From NCBI GenBank assembly GCA_021789865.1, contig JAJYIX010000005.1:1-32184 (forward strand): a stretch of DNA of 32,184 nt, read 5' to 3'. A program made the translations under genes and the position numbers. The stretch comes from a bacterium (GTDB lineage Bacteria; Patescibacteriota; Microgenomatia; UBA1406; GWC2-37-13). Under the pieces are notes generated by a model that was not told the origin of the DNA, made no database searches, and was given only the letters and a program-made list of their open reading frames with translations. Positions 8,798-17,271 of the stretch are shown here, piece by piece (position 1 is the first letter of the stretch; every line of letters begins with the position of its first letter).

Positions 8798-9295
8798 ATG
8801 GAGAACAACCCTCAGGTGCTTTTTGACTGGAAGGCCCCTCTGCGACCTTATAAGAAGCGTTCGGCCATTATAGTTCGCTTCTATGTCGCCGTCGCCCTGC
8901 TTTTGTCCGCCATCATGTTTTTCTTTGGCGACAAGATTCTTTTGATTCCGATATGGTCTTTGGTTTTCCTTTTCTATGTTTTGACGATAACGCCACCACC
9001 CGAAGTGGAAAATAAGATCACCGCTTTCGGAATCGAGGCTGCCGGAGTTACCCTAAGATGGGAGTCGCTCTCACATTTTTATTTCGGAAAAAGGTTCGGT
9101 TTTAATACCTTAACAGTCGTGTCGCGGGCGCCGTATTTTTACCACGCATACATGGTTATTCCGAAAGACGAAGATAAACAAATAGTCTTGACCATTTTAT
9201 CGGCCCACATAATGTACCAGGAAAAACCTCAAAAAACTCTCACCGACAAACTCCTAGACGCTTTGTCCGCAATTATTCCTGATGACGAAGACTAG
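8798..9295 (+). CDS. Conserved membrane protein of unknown function
   Basis: 165 aa with two TM segments and a soluble C-terminal domain. Confidence 0.6.
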   Translation: MENNPQVLFDWKAPLRPYKKRSAIIVRFYVAVALLLSAIMFFFGDKILLIPIWSLVFLFYVLTITPPPEVENKITAFGIEAAGVTLRWESLSHFYFGKRFGFNTLTVVSRAPYFYHAYMVIPKDEDKQIVLTILSAHIMYQEKPQKTLTDKLLDALSAIIPDDED

Positions 9296-9917
9296 CGAGA
9301 TCGTCCAGTCTTCTTATAAAAGAAGGGGACGGAAGTTCTTTCGCGCCAAAGGCTCTTCCCCAAGCCAAGACCCCTTCGTCAGTCGTGACAAGAAATCCGC
9401 CCTGTTCTTTGGCGAGAACGATAATGTCAAGGTCGGTCAGACTGTCTAAAAATCCCGTTCTGGTTGCATTACGATAGCGCTCGCGGAACTTCTTTATCGC
9501 TTCACCGATTTTTATTTGAAAGTCTTTTTGTGATAGGTTTTTTTCCTCTCCAAGCATCTTTCTTCCCGAGGCAACTATTTCCTCCTCTCCGATATTTAGA
9601 CCCCTCAAGCTTCTTCCCCTTATGTCGTCAACCATTTTATAAAAAACGGCGGCCGGAAAACTTAATCCATCTACCTCCGGGGATTTTATCGTTATCGAAC
9701 TCAGAAAATTCTTCAAAAAAGCCTGGGTTTTGTTCTCAAAAAAACTCAAGAGCTCGTCTACGGCTCTCGGCGGCATAAAAAATTCTGCTAACCCGGCTTT
9801 CTTAAGCGATAAAATCTTTTCTGTTATGGTGGTGATTATCTTTTCCGTATTGTCGCCGAGGCCCAGATCGGCCCCCATATTAAAGAAAAGGTTCGTGTCC
9901 AAGATGAATTTGTCCAT
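9273..9917 (-). CDS. PIN-domain protein resembling the RNA ligase partner family
   Basis: MDKFILDTNLFFN...FFMPPRAVDELLSF...FRERYRNATRTGFLDSLTDLDIIVLAKEQGGFLVTTDEGVLAWGRAFG; PIN acidic residues present. Confidence 0.65.
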   Translation of the reverse strand: MDKFILDTNLFFNMGADLGLGDNTEKIITTITEKILSLKKAGLAEFFMPPRAVDELLSFFENKTQAFLKNFLSSITIKSPEVDGLSFPAAVFYKMVDDIRGRSLRGLNIGEEEIVASGRKMLGEEKNLSQKDFQIKIGEAIKKFRERYRNATRTGFLDSLTDLDIIVLAKEQGGFLVTTDEGVLAWGRAFGAKELPSPSFIRRLDDLASLRHQE

Positions 9918-9963
9918 ATTTGTCGTGTTGGAAATAACAAATAATTAATTAATGTTTCTCAAT

Positions 9964-11058
9964 CTAATCTTGTATTCTCACCGGCATGATGATGTGCAAA
10001 AAATTATCAACACCAACCTGTTTAAAAACCGCCGGAGCGTCACCCCTCAAAAGCTCTATCTGTATTTTTTCGGTTTCGGCTGCCGACAGAAAATCGGTTA
10101 AAAACTTATAGTTAAAGGCTATTTTCTGACCTTCTCCGTCGATTTTTGCCTCCACTTTAGAGACGTTCACATCTTCGCCTCCTGCCTTCGGCATTACGAC
10201 AATTTCATCGTTTTCGGTCTTTAGAATGATGATGTTTGAAACATCACGAGTGAAGATGGACACAAGCTTGACGGCTCTCAAAAGGTCGCTTTTAGATATG
10301 GTAATAGTCGTCTTTTTTTCCGACGGAATCACTCTCTCAAACGGAGGATAGTCTCCATCTATAAGCCTTGTATAAAGGTCAACCTCTTTCCCATAAAACA
10401 CCAGGACTTTTTCCTCTTTTGAAAAACTAAATAAGAGCTCCTCGTCTTTTATGAGCCTTATTGCCTCATCAAGAAACTGCGATGGCACGATCATCGAGGG
10501 GACGTCTTCGGTCCTTTTAAGACTTAAAAGAGACAGTCTGAATCCATCGGTGGAGACTATCTTCAAGCCGTCCTCTTTGACGACAAAATTTATTCCTGTC
10601 AAGGCTGGTCTGGTCTCATCAGACGAAGCCGAAAAAAGAATAGTGGAGAGATTTTTCTCAAAAAAGCTCGTTTTGATTTTTTGTTTCGGCGAGTTTATTT
10701 TTGGCGGAAAAGGAAATTCCGAGGCGTCTATCAACGGAAAGTCTCCTTTTGTTTTTCCGGAAGATATTATCAGGTCTTTTTCTTTTATCTCTATGTCGAC
10801 GCTCGGCGTGTTGACGAGACTTAGGAACTCGCTGATTTTTTTCGGTTCGACCACAACTTTGACTTTGTCGAGTTTTTCTTTTTTAATCATTGAGTGGTAA
10901 TAGCTGCTCAGGTTGGTCGAATAGAAGTGGAGGCCGTTTTCGTCGGTCAATAGACAAACTCCCTGAAGAACATTTGAGGAAATGACCTTTGACGATGTAA
11001 ACTTTAAAGACGTGTTTATTTTTTCAAGAAAGGTGTCTTTTAAAAGGGTTGTTTTCAT
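9964..11058 (-). CDS. dnaN: DNA polymerase III sliding clamp (beta subunit)
   Basis: Beta-clamp fold sequence with C-terminal HIIMPVRIQD; adjacent to dnaA. Confidence 0.92.
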   Translation of the reverse strand: MKTTLLKDTFLEKINTSLKFTSSKVISSNVLQGVCLLTDENGLHFYSTNLSSYYHSMIKKEKLDKVKVVVEPKKISEFLSLVNTPSVDIEIKEKDLIISSGKTKGDFPLIDASEFPFPPKINSPKQKIKTSFFEKNLSTILFSASSDETRPALTGINFVVKEDGLKIVSTDGFRLSLLSLKRTEDVPSMIVPSQFLDEAIRLIKDEELLFSFSKEEKVLVFYGKEVDLYTRLIDGDYPPFERVIPSEKKTTITISKSDLLRAVKLVSIFTRDVSNIIILKTENDEIVVMPKAGGEDVNVSKVEAKIDGEGQKIAFNYKFLTDFLSAAETEKIQIELLRGDAPAVFKQVGVDNFLHIIMPVRIQD

Positions 11059-11063
11059 TTTTT

Positions 11064-11069
11064 AATATA
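11064..11069 (-). promoter_or_regulatory. -10 element TATATT, 5 nt from dnaN start
   Basis: Minus strand CTTATATTAAAAAATG. Confidence 0.4.
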
Positions 11070-11089
11070 AGAAAAGTAGTAATAGATGG

Positions 11090-11160
11090 TGTGTATAAGT
11101 GTATAAAAACACGCTTGGATTTTCAAGACAGAAAAAATCGTAATTTTTCTCTGTGGATGG
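11090..11160. other. DnaA-box-like cluster in dnaA-dnaN intergenic region
   Basis: TGTGTATAA at 11090-11098 (1 mismatch to TGTGGATAA), AGTGTATAA at 11098-11106, TGTGGATGG at 11152-11160. Confidence 0.45.
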
Positions 11161-11170
11161 TGGGTGGATA

Positions 11171-12505
11171 CTATGTTGAAGAATCAAGCGATTGGATTAT
11201 TGTGTCAACCTCTTTTTTAAAATTTTGATCCCTCATCATCAGAGAGGAAATTTTCTGTTCGGCGTGAAGGACGGTCGTATGATCTTTTCGTCTCAGGGCA
11301 GCGGCCGTTTCCATAAGCTTCATCTTCATCTCGCGACGGAGAATATACATCGCCACCTGTCGAGGAACGACGACAGACTCGATTCGAGTCTCTCCTTTTA
11401 GGTGCGATTGTTTAACGTTGTAAAAAGTGCAGACAGTCCGGATGACATCTGAGGGGGTAATTTTTTTCCTTTTTTTTTCTTGGCTGTTGGCAAAAAAAGA
11501 CTCAATCGCTTCGAGATCAATTTTTTCTTTTATTCCCAAAACCTTTGCGTATATTGATAAGAGCACCCCTTCAAGAGCTCTTGAGTCAAGGACTCTTTCG
11601 GCTATAACTTTAGCCGCCTCAATGTCAAGGCCGATGTTTTTCTCCTGGGCCTTAATAAGAAGGATGGCGGTTCGAAGTTCAAAGTCTGGCTCCTGAACGT
11701 CGACAATGAGCCCGCCGGAAAAGCGCGACCTCAGCCTATCTTCGAGGTTTTTTATCGAAGACGGCGGCCGGTCTGACGTTAGGATTATTTGTCCGCCCAA
11801 AGAAACAATTGAATTAAAGGTGTGAAAAAACTCCTCTTGAACAGCTTGTTTTCCGGCAATAAACTGAATGTCGTCAACGACGAGGACTCCTAGGCGACGA
11901 TACTTTCTTCTGAACCGAGGGCCGGCATTTTCTCTTATCGATTCAATCATTTCGTTTGTGAATGTTTCGCCGGGGCTAAACAAAACCTTTTTATTTTGAT
12001 CGTTCTCGAGAATTTTTTTAGCGGTGGCTTGGGCGAGATGGGTTTTTCCGACACCAACCCCACCATATAGGAAAAGAGGGTTGTAGGCATTGCCGGGGTT
12101 GTTGACGACCGCCTGAGCGGCCGCATAGGCGACCTGATTAGTCGACGAAACGGCGAAATTATTAAAACTGTATTTTTTGTTCAAACCCGCCCGCTCAAAA
12201 AGATCGTCGGTCGTCGGTTCAAACGACAAAAGCGGCGACTCGACCCTCTTTTTAGTCGGTGGAGCCATGATAAATTCTACGTGCAGAGATTTTTTAAAAT
12301 ACATCGCAAAAGAAGCTTCAACCTCAAGTTTTCGTTGGGAGAGAAAAATTTTTGCACCCTGGTTTTCACAGGAAAGAACAATCTTTTCGTCGGAAACGTC
12401 GACGGGTTTAACGTGTTTGAGAATGGAGTAAAGGACCGGCATTCGTTGCTGGTTTTTTTCAAGGTCTTCGATATATCCCTTCCAAATGGATGATGGGGAT
12501 GACAT
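11171..12505 (-). CDS. dnaA: Chromosomal replication initiator protein DnaA
   Basis: NPLFLYGGVGVGKTHLAQA Walker A, VLVVDDIQFIAGK Walker B, C-terminal RRKDHTTVLHA DnaA-box-binding signature. Confidence 0.97.
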   Translation of the reverse strand: MSSPSSIWKGYIEDLEKNQQRMPVLYSILKHVKPVDVSDEKIVLSCENQGAKIFLSQRKLEVEASFAMYFKKSLHVEFIMAPPTKKRVESPLLSFEPTTDDLFERAGLNKKYSFNNFAVSSTNQVAYAAAQAVVNNPGNAYNPLFLYGGVGVGKTHLAQATAKKILENDQNKKVLFSPGETFTNEMIESIRENAGPRFRRKYRRLGVLVVDDIQFIAGKQAVQEEFFHTFNSIVSLGGQIILTSDRPPSSIKNLEDRLRSRFSGGLIVDVQEPDFELRTAILLIKAQEKNIGLDIEAAKVIAERVLDSRALEGVLLSIYAKVLGIKEKIDLEAIESFFANSQEKKRKKITPSDVIRTVCTFYNVKQSHLKGETRIESVVVPRQVAMYILRREMKMKLMETAAALRRKDHTTVLHAEQKISSLMMRDQNFKKEVDTIIQSLDSST

Positions 12506-12512
12506 AAATTAT

Positions 12513-12566
12513 ATTTGTGGATAACTTGTCCACAAATAATAAACAATTCCACAGCGGTTGTCAACA
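12513..12566. other. Putative oriC / DnaA autoregulatory operator
   Basis: Perfect box TGTGGATAA at 12516-12524; inverted TTGTCCACA at 12526-12534, together forming ATTTGTGGA-N7-TCCACAAAT; weaker TTGTCAACA at 12558-12566. Confidence 0.65.
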
Positions 12567-12625
12567 GGATGTGTGAATGGATTTAACGACTATTACAAGT
12601 CCGGTTTAAATGGCGGGTATGGAAG

Positions 12626-13486
12626 TTACAGTTCGCCGATTTTTTCTTTGCGTTCAGCCTCTTCTTTCACCAGATTAAGGAATCTTTCGGTGGAAGACAG
12701 TCTACGGTGTCCGACCAGGCGGGCAATGTACTCGACCGAAGCGCCGTTTTGGAGTTGGTGAGCGATAAAAGTATTTCTCAAGTCGTTGACGGTCGCTTTT
12801 TCGATGCCTATTTCTCTAAAGCAACGGGAGATAATCTGGCGGATGTTTCTTATCAGGAGCGGGTGACCGGTTCTCGTGATGAACAAATGATTGTCTTTTG
12901 AAGACGGTCGCGTCTTAACATATTCATCAATGGCTTTTTTAATAGGATTGTTTAAAGGAATTTGTCGTTGTGGAGTTTTTCCGTATTGGCGGATGTTCAA
13001 TCCGGTATTGGTCACGTCTTCCGTCCTAAGATTGGCTAGCTCGCCGATTTTTATTCCGGTCTGCAGGAGTATCTCTACCAAGGCGTATGTTCTGGCGTCT
13101 TCTTTGGCAAAATCCCGGAGCGCACGGTATTCGAGCTTGGTAAAAATTCTTGGAGGTGAAGAAACATATTTGGGGTGTGAAACGTCAAGAGACGGATTTT
13201 GTTCAACCACACCCTCATTTTTAAGATATCTGAAAAAAGTCCTGATGGAGTTGAGTTTTCTAGAAGCGGATTTTTTGGTATATGAGTCAGTTATCAATTT
13301 GGCGATGAACCCGTCGATGTTGTCCTTTTTGACTTCTCGGATGTCTTGGATATCGACGCTCGTCAAATATCCGGTAAACTGTTCGAGATCTTTTTTATAG
13401 GCCACTATCGTGAAGGATGATTTTCCGGCCGATTCCAAGTGTTTTATAAACCTCTCAATGAGAGACGGTAACAATACATTATCCAT
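12626..13486 (-). CDS. Tyrosine recombinase (XerC/D-like) homologue, predicted catalytically inactive
   Basis: SAM-like N-terminal domain plus integrase fold: TGIKIGEL, NDLRNTFIAHQL, LVGHRRLSSTERFLNL; nucleophile position is Phe. Confidence 0.88.
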   Translation of the reverse strand: MDNVLLPSLIERFIKHLESAGKSSFTIVAYKKDLEQFTGYLTSVDIQDIREVKKDNIDGFIAKLITDSYTKKSASRKLNSIRTFFRYLKNEGVVEQNPSLDVSHPKYVSSPPRIFTKLEYRALRDFAKEDARTYALVEILLQTGIKIGELANLRTEDVTNTGLNIRQYGKTPQRQIPLNNPIKKAIDEYVKTRPSSKDNHLFITRTGHPLLIRNIRQIISRCFREIGIEKATVNDLRNTFIAHQLQNGASVEYIARLVGHRRLSSTERFLNLVKEEAERKEKIGEL

Positions 13487-13523
13487 AATGCCCTATAATA
13501 TAACATAATGGGTATGGGATTTC

Positions 13524-13567
13524 AATAGTAACGTAAATTTATCCGCTTGTAATAGTAATGTTAATTT
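13524..13567. repeat. 17-bp direct repeat pair in the divergent promoter region
   Basis: AATAGTAACGTAAATTT (13524-13540) and AATAGTAATGTTAATTT (13551-13567), start-to-start 27 bp, 2 mismatches. Confidence 0.65.
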
Positions 13568-13624
13568 GATATATTATGAATTCTAGGAAACGCCATCCAA
13601 GGCTAAAAAGGAGAAAATTCAAAG

Positions 13625-14707
13625 ATGAAGCAAAAAAAAGAAAATACAGCATCAAGGTCCGTGAACCCAATGGAATCTCTTCTTAAAAAACAAAAACCAA
13701 ACCTCCTAAAAAAAGGTCGCGAAGTGGAAGCCAAGATCGTATCGCTCTCAAAAAAAGGGATCGTTTTTGATGTCGGCGGCAAAGCCCATGCGATTTTGGG
13801 AGAACTCGAAATCAAAGAAGTCTCGACCTATCTTCCATACCTTAAGGTTGGCGATAAAATCCAGGTGAGAGTCATTTCAGAGGAGTCGAAGAACGGCTTT
13901 CCGGTGGTTTCTTTACGGAAGTTTTTTGAAAAAGGCAAATGGGAAATATTGGCCGAGAAAAAAGAAAAAGAGGAGGAAATAGAAGTGGTCTGTGGAGATT
14001 ACGGAAAAGGAGGCGTCTTTATCGACTTTATGGGTATAAGGGGAGTGATTCCGAAAATTCAGCTTACAGAACAGTTTATATCGAATCCGGAAAAACTAAC
14101 CAGCCAGAAAATCAAGGTTAAGATTCTTGAGGTTGACAAAGAAAAAAATCGTTTGGTTGTATCTCAAAAAGCCTCGGCCCTGAAGATATCCCAAAAAGAT
14201 CTGAAAAAGAAATTTGAGGCGATCAAGGAAGGAAAAACTTATAAGGCCAAAGTCCTCGGCGCCTCTGAATTTGGAGTTTTCTGCGAGGTTGAGGGGGTCG
14301 AAGGCCTGATACACATATCAGAGATTTCATGGGAAAAAATTAGTTCAGCCGCTTCATATGTCACTGTTGGTGAGACTATAGACGTCTACGTCGTTGAAAA
14401 AAACGAAGCCGACCTCAAGCTCAATCTTTCCCTTAAAAGACTTACTCCCGATCCTTGGGATAAGATCGAGGAAAAATATCCGAAAGATCGTGAGGTGGAG
14501 GGGGAAGTCGTCCGCAAAGAAAAATACGGATACTTTGTCAGGCTGGCTCCAGGAATCGAGGGACTTATTCACGTCTCCAAACTAAAAGGTGATGAAGATT
14601 TTAAAATCGGTCAAAAAATAAAGGCTTTTATTGAAAGAGTCAATGGCCGTGAACGCCGGATGAGTCTCGTCCTTCCCCAAAAAGAAAAACCGGTCATGTA
14701 CAGATAA
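13625..14707 (+). CDS. rpsA: 30S ribosomal protein S1-like protein (tandem S1 domains)
   Basis: Repeated S1 motifs (GVFCEVEGVEGLIHISEISWEK; GYFVRLAPGIEGLIHVSKL); AGGAG Shine-Dalgarno upstream. Confidence 0.9.
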   Translation: MKQKKENTASRSVNPMESLLKKQKPNLLKKGREVEAKIVSLSKKGIVFDVGGKAHAILGELEIKEVSTYLPYLKVGDKIQVRVISEESKNGFPVVSLRKFFEKGKWEILAEKKEKEEEIEVVCGDYGKGGVFIDFMGIRGVIPKIQLTEQFISNPEKLTSQKIKVKILEVDKEKNRLVVSQKASALKISQKDLKKKFEAIKEGKTYKAKVLGASEFGVFCEVEGVEGLIHISEISWEKISSAASYVTVGETIDVYVVEKNEADLKLNLSLKRLTPDPWDKIEEKYPKDREVEGEVVRKEKYGYFVRLAPGIEGLIHVSKLKGDEDFKIGQKIKAFIERVNGRERRMSLVLPQKEKPVMYR

Positions 14708-14736
14708 GACGCTTCCTAAGGCCGTAGGGTCCATGA

Positions 14737-16497
14737 TTATTCTATAAATCCCTTTTCCTCTTCCGAAGCGACGACCTGGAATCCAACGTGAGAATGTCCG
14801 GCGAAGAAAAGCCCTTCACCAACCCCAGCCGATAAAAGAAAGTGTTTCTCTCCTCCGGTCAAAAAGAAGGTCTTCGATATCGCTTCGACCGCAGCGGTCG
14901 ATTGCTTAAGGATGATCTGCAAGGAGGAATTGGTAATGATGGCCTTCCCTTCGTCTGTCTCCAAGAAATCCTCGACGTCCTGGGTGATTGTTGTCAGACC
15001 GAGGTGGTATTTGCGGGCTCTTTTTGCGAACGAATGAAGGTAGGCCCCCGAATCTTTATGTTTGATGAGATACCAAGCCTCGTCAACGACGAGGATTCTT
15101 TTTTTTGGATCCCGTCGAACTTTATTCCAGATATAATCCAATACGATATACATGGCGACCGGCCGGAGGTTTTCTTCAAGGTCACGGATCCCAAAAACGG
15201 TAAACGGATTTTTTATGTCGAAGTTGGATTTTTGATTAAATATTCCCGAAGCCGATCCTTGAACGAATTTTTCCAATCGATCGGCCAACTCTTTGGCCTC
15301 AGGCGTCTCCATTCCAACAAGGATTTTGTATAAATCTTCAAGGAGCGGCGGTTCAAGTTTGAAAGTCTCGATGTCCTGAGTGATTCCCTTCTCTTTGTAG
15401 GTAAGGACAAGGGCGCGATCCAAAAGGGCGTCTTGCGACGGAGTCAGGTCGCCCATGATGACTCTCATTAAGGAATGGAGATCGAGAATTTTGTTTGAGA
15501 GTTCGTCGGGGGTAACGCCTTCGGTAACGAGATCAAAGGGGTTGATTTTGTATTGCGATGTGGTTGAAAAAATGACAAATTCGCCGCCCATCGAAGCGGC
15601 AAGTTTTTGATACTCGTTTTCTGGATCGATGATGATGACTTCGACGCCCATTGTGAGCAATCTCAAAGTCTCAAGCTTGACATAAAAACTTTTCCCACCG
15701 CCCGACTTACCCAAAATGACCGAGTTGGCATTTTCTAAAGTAAAGCGGTCAAAAATAATAAGGGAACCATCGTGCTCGTTTATCCCATACAGTACCCCTT
15801 CGTTTTTGGTGAGAGAGGCAGTTGCGAAAGGAAAGGTCGTCGCCAAGGAAGTGGTGTCCATGTTGCGCCAGACTGCCAGTCGGTCATAAAAAAGCGGTAA
15901 AGTCGATTTGTACCCTTCTTCCATTTCAAGAGTCGCTTGGCGTCCGACGATAAGAAGTGACGACAAAACCGAATCGATCTCTTTGGTAATTCGATTGAGT
16001 TCTTCAAGAGAATCGGCCGGAATAGTGATATACAGGCCGAATTGAAAAAATCTTTCAGCTCCCTTGGCTAATTCTGCCTGGAGGGCTAAGGCGTCGTCAA
16101 GAGCCACCTGGACGGTTGGATCAACCACCTTGCCGGCTTTAATATCGCTTTCAATCGTCGCTTCCATCTCGGCAATTTTTCTTTTCAAATCATTTAGGAC
16201 ATTTTTCGATTCGGTTGGATAAACATACATCGATATGTAAAGCGGATGATCGAATGTTATTAATGAATAAAGCCAGTTGGCTGAAACGTAGCGCGGGTAA
16301 CCAACGACATAAAGCGTGCGATAATAATGATCGTCGATTTTAAGATGATTAAAATCAACTTCGATAAAGGAGGGAGCGATAATGTCTTTGATCGACACAC
16401 TGCCTTGGGCCAAAACATTGGCCATGTGGTTACTGGTTTGCGTTGAACCGGTTGATTTTGTCGATCGGCCTGTTAGTAGTGAAAAAAAATCAATCAT
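14737..16497 (-). CDS. VirB4/TraC-family type IV secretion ATPase
   Basis: Walker A ILGKSGGGKSFYVKLE, Walker B RILVVDEAWYLI, PENEYQKLA and LTTITQDVEDFL motifs. Confidence 0.9.
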   Translation of the reverse strand: MIDFFSLLTGRSTKSTGSTQTSNHMANVLAQGSVSIKDIIAPSFIEVDFNHLKIDDHYYRTLYVVGYPRYVSANWLYSLITFDHPLYISMYVYPTESKNVLNDLKRKIAEMEATIESDIKAGKVVDPTVQVALDDALALQAELAKGAERFFQFGLYITIPADSLEELNRITKEIDSVLSSLLIVGRQATLEMEEGYKSTLPLFYDRLAVWRNMDTTSLATTFPFATASLTKNEGVLYGINEHDGSLIIFDRFTLENANSVILGKSGGGKSFYVKLETLRLLTMGVEVIIIDPENEYQKLAASMGGEFVIFSTTSQYKINPFDLVTEGVTPDELSNKILDLHSLMRVIMGDLTPSQDALLDRALVLTYKEKGITQDIETFKLEPPLLEDLYKILVGMETPEAKELADRLEKFVQGSASGIFNQKSNFDIKNPFTVFGIRDLEENLRPVAMYIVLDYIWNKVRRDPKKRILVVDEAWYLIKHKDSGAYLHSFAKRARKYHLGLTTITQDVEDFLETDEGKAIITNSSLQIILKQSTAAVEAISKTFFLTGGEKHFLLSAGVGEGLFFAGHSHVGFQVVASEEEKGFIE

Positions 16498-16502
16498 ATT
16501 AA

Positions 16503-16600
16503 TATCAAAGTTTAAAGGTTTTAAGGTTTGAATGTTTAAAAGTTAAAAATCTTTTTATATCCTTTAAACTTTCAAACTTTTGAACTTTCTAACTTGATAA
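16503..16600. repeat. Large AT-rich imperfect palindrome built from 8-nt units
   Basis: CAAAGTTT AAAGGTTT TAAGGTTT GAATGTTT AAAAGTTA ... CTTTAAAC TTTCAAAC TTTTGAAC TTTCTAAC TTGATAAT. Confidence 0.75.
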
Positions 16601-16611
16601 TCTTTATGGAC

Positions 16612-17271
16612 TTATGTTTGAGTCATCACAACATCGGTATAGCTTTCGACCGGCGCCAATCTTCGACCCGTCGCCGAAGGGTTATAAAGATTGTAATAAA
16701 TTTCCGTCAGTTCTTGAGAAAAGAGCGGCGTCGCCTTGAGGCCGATTTTGGAAAGGAGTCTCAAAAGATTATCCCGTTTTGGATAAAGCGCAGTTTTAGC
16801 CCGACTGATGACGTAATCCTTGTTAAGCGATTTTGGATTGGCCCCCGATACGCCAAGTTCTAATGGCGAAAAAGGAACTACGAAAAAAAATCTTTTTTCC
16901 AAAACGGTATTTTTTTTGACAACATTTTTAATGAAGTCTCGATAGGAATTCAACCGGCTCTTCATAAGATCAACGGTCGTTTTATTGACTTTTTCTTGAA
17001 GGTAGTCAAGATAGGCGGAAATATCCATTTTTTTTGAAATGATCAAGACTTGGACCGGAAACGACAAAGAGTTTAAAAGGCCGGCATAAGCATAGATCAT
17101 AGAATTCTGCTCCTCGCTCGACAAAAGCCAAAAGTTGACGGCCGAGACCTCAATGACGGTTGCTGCCGAATAATCCTTCAGCAAAACGATGTCGTCTTTT
17201 ATCTCGTCGATCTCAGTAAAAGATTGTGTTGAAGCCTTAATCGGTGATGTTGGTCTATTTGGCTGGGTCAT
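16612..17271 (-). CDS. TraC-like type IV secretion-associated protein
   Basis: 219 aa; located between VirB4 and PrgI, ATGA-coupled to the PrgI gene; FWLLSSEEQNSMIYAYAGLLNSLSFPVQVLIISKKMD pattern. Confidence 0.6.
   Translation of the reverse strand: MTQPNRPTSPIKASTQSFTEIDEIKDDIVLLKDYSAATVIEVSAVNFWLLSSEEQNSMIYAYAGLLNSLSFPVQVLIISKKMDISAYLDYLQEKVNKTTVDLMKSRLNSYRDFIKNVVKKNTVLEKRFFFVVPFSPLELGVSGANPKSLNKDYVISRAKTALYPKRDNLLRLLSKIGLKATPLFSQELTEIYYNLYNPSATGRRLAPVESYTDVVMTQT

Noticed and set aside
12891-13400. 169-aa plus-strand ORF antisense to the recombinase homologue
   Set aside because: Shadow ORF opposite a protein with clear family motifs; no start signal.
12626-13486. Active XerC/XerD with a nearby dif site
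   Set aside because: Nucleophilic Tyr and two other catalytic residues are substituted, and I found no convincing 28-bp dif-like site near the gene.
13576-13686. Small basic ORF MNSRKRHPRLKRRKFKDEAKKRKYSIKVREPNGISS overlapping the S1 start
   Set aside because: No Shine-Dalgarno; a -10-like TATATT ends exactly at its ATG, so a transcript from it would begin downstream of the ATG; its 3' half is just another frame of rpsA.
14842-15333. 163-aa plus-strand ORF antisense to VirB4
   Set aside because: Shadow ORF opposite a clear ATPase; no recognisable domain.
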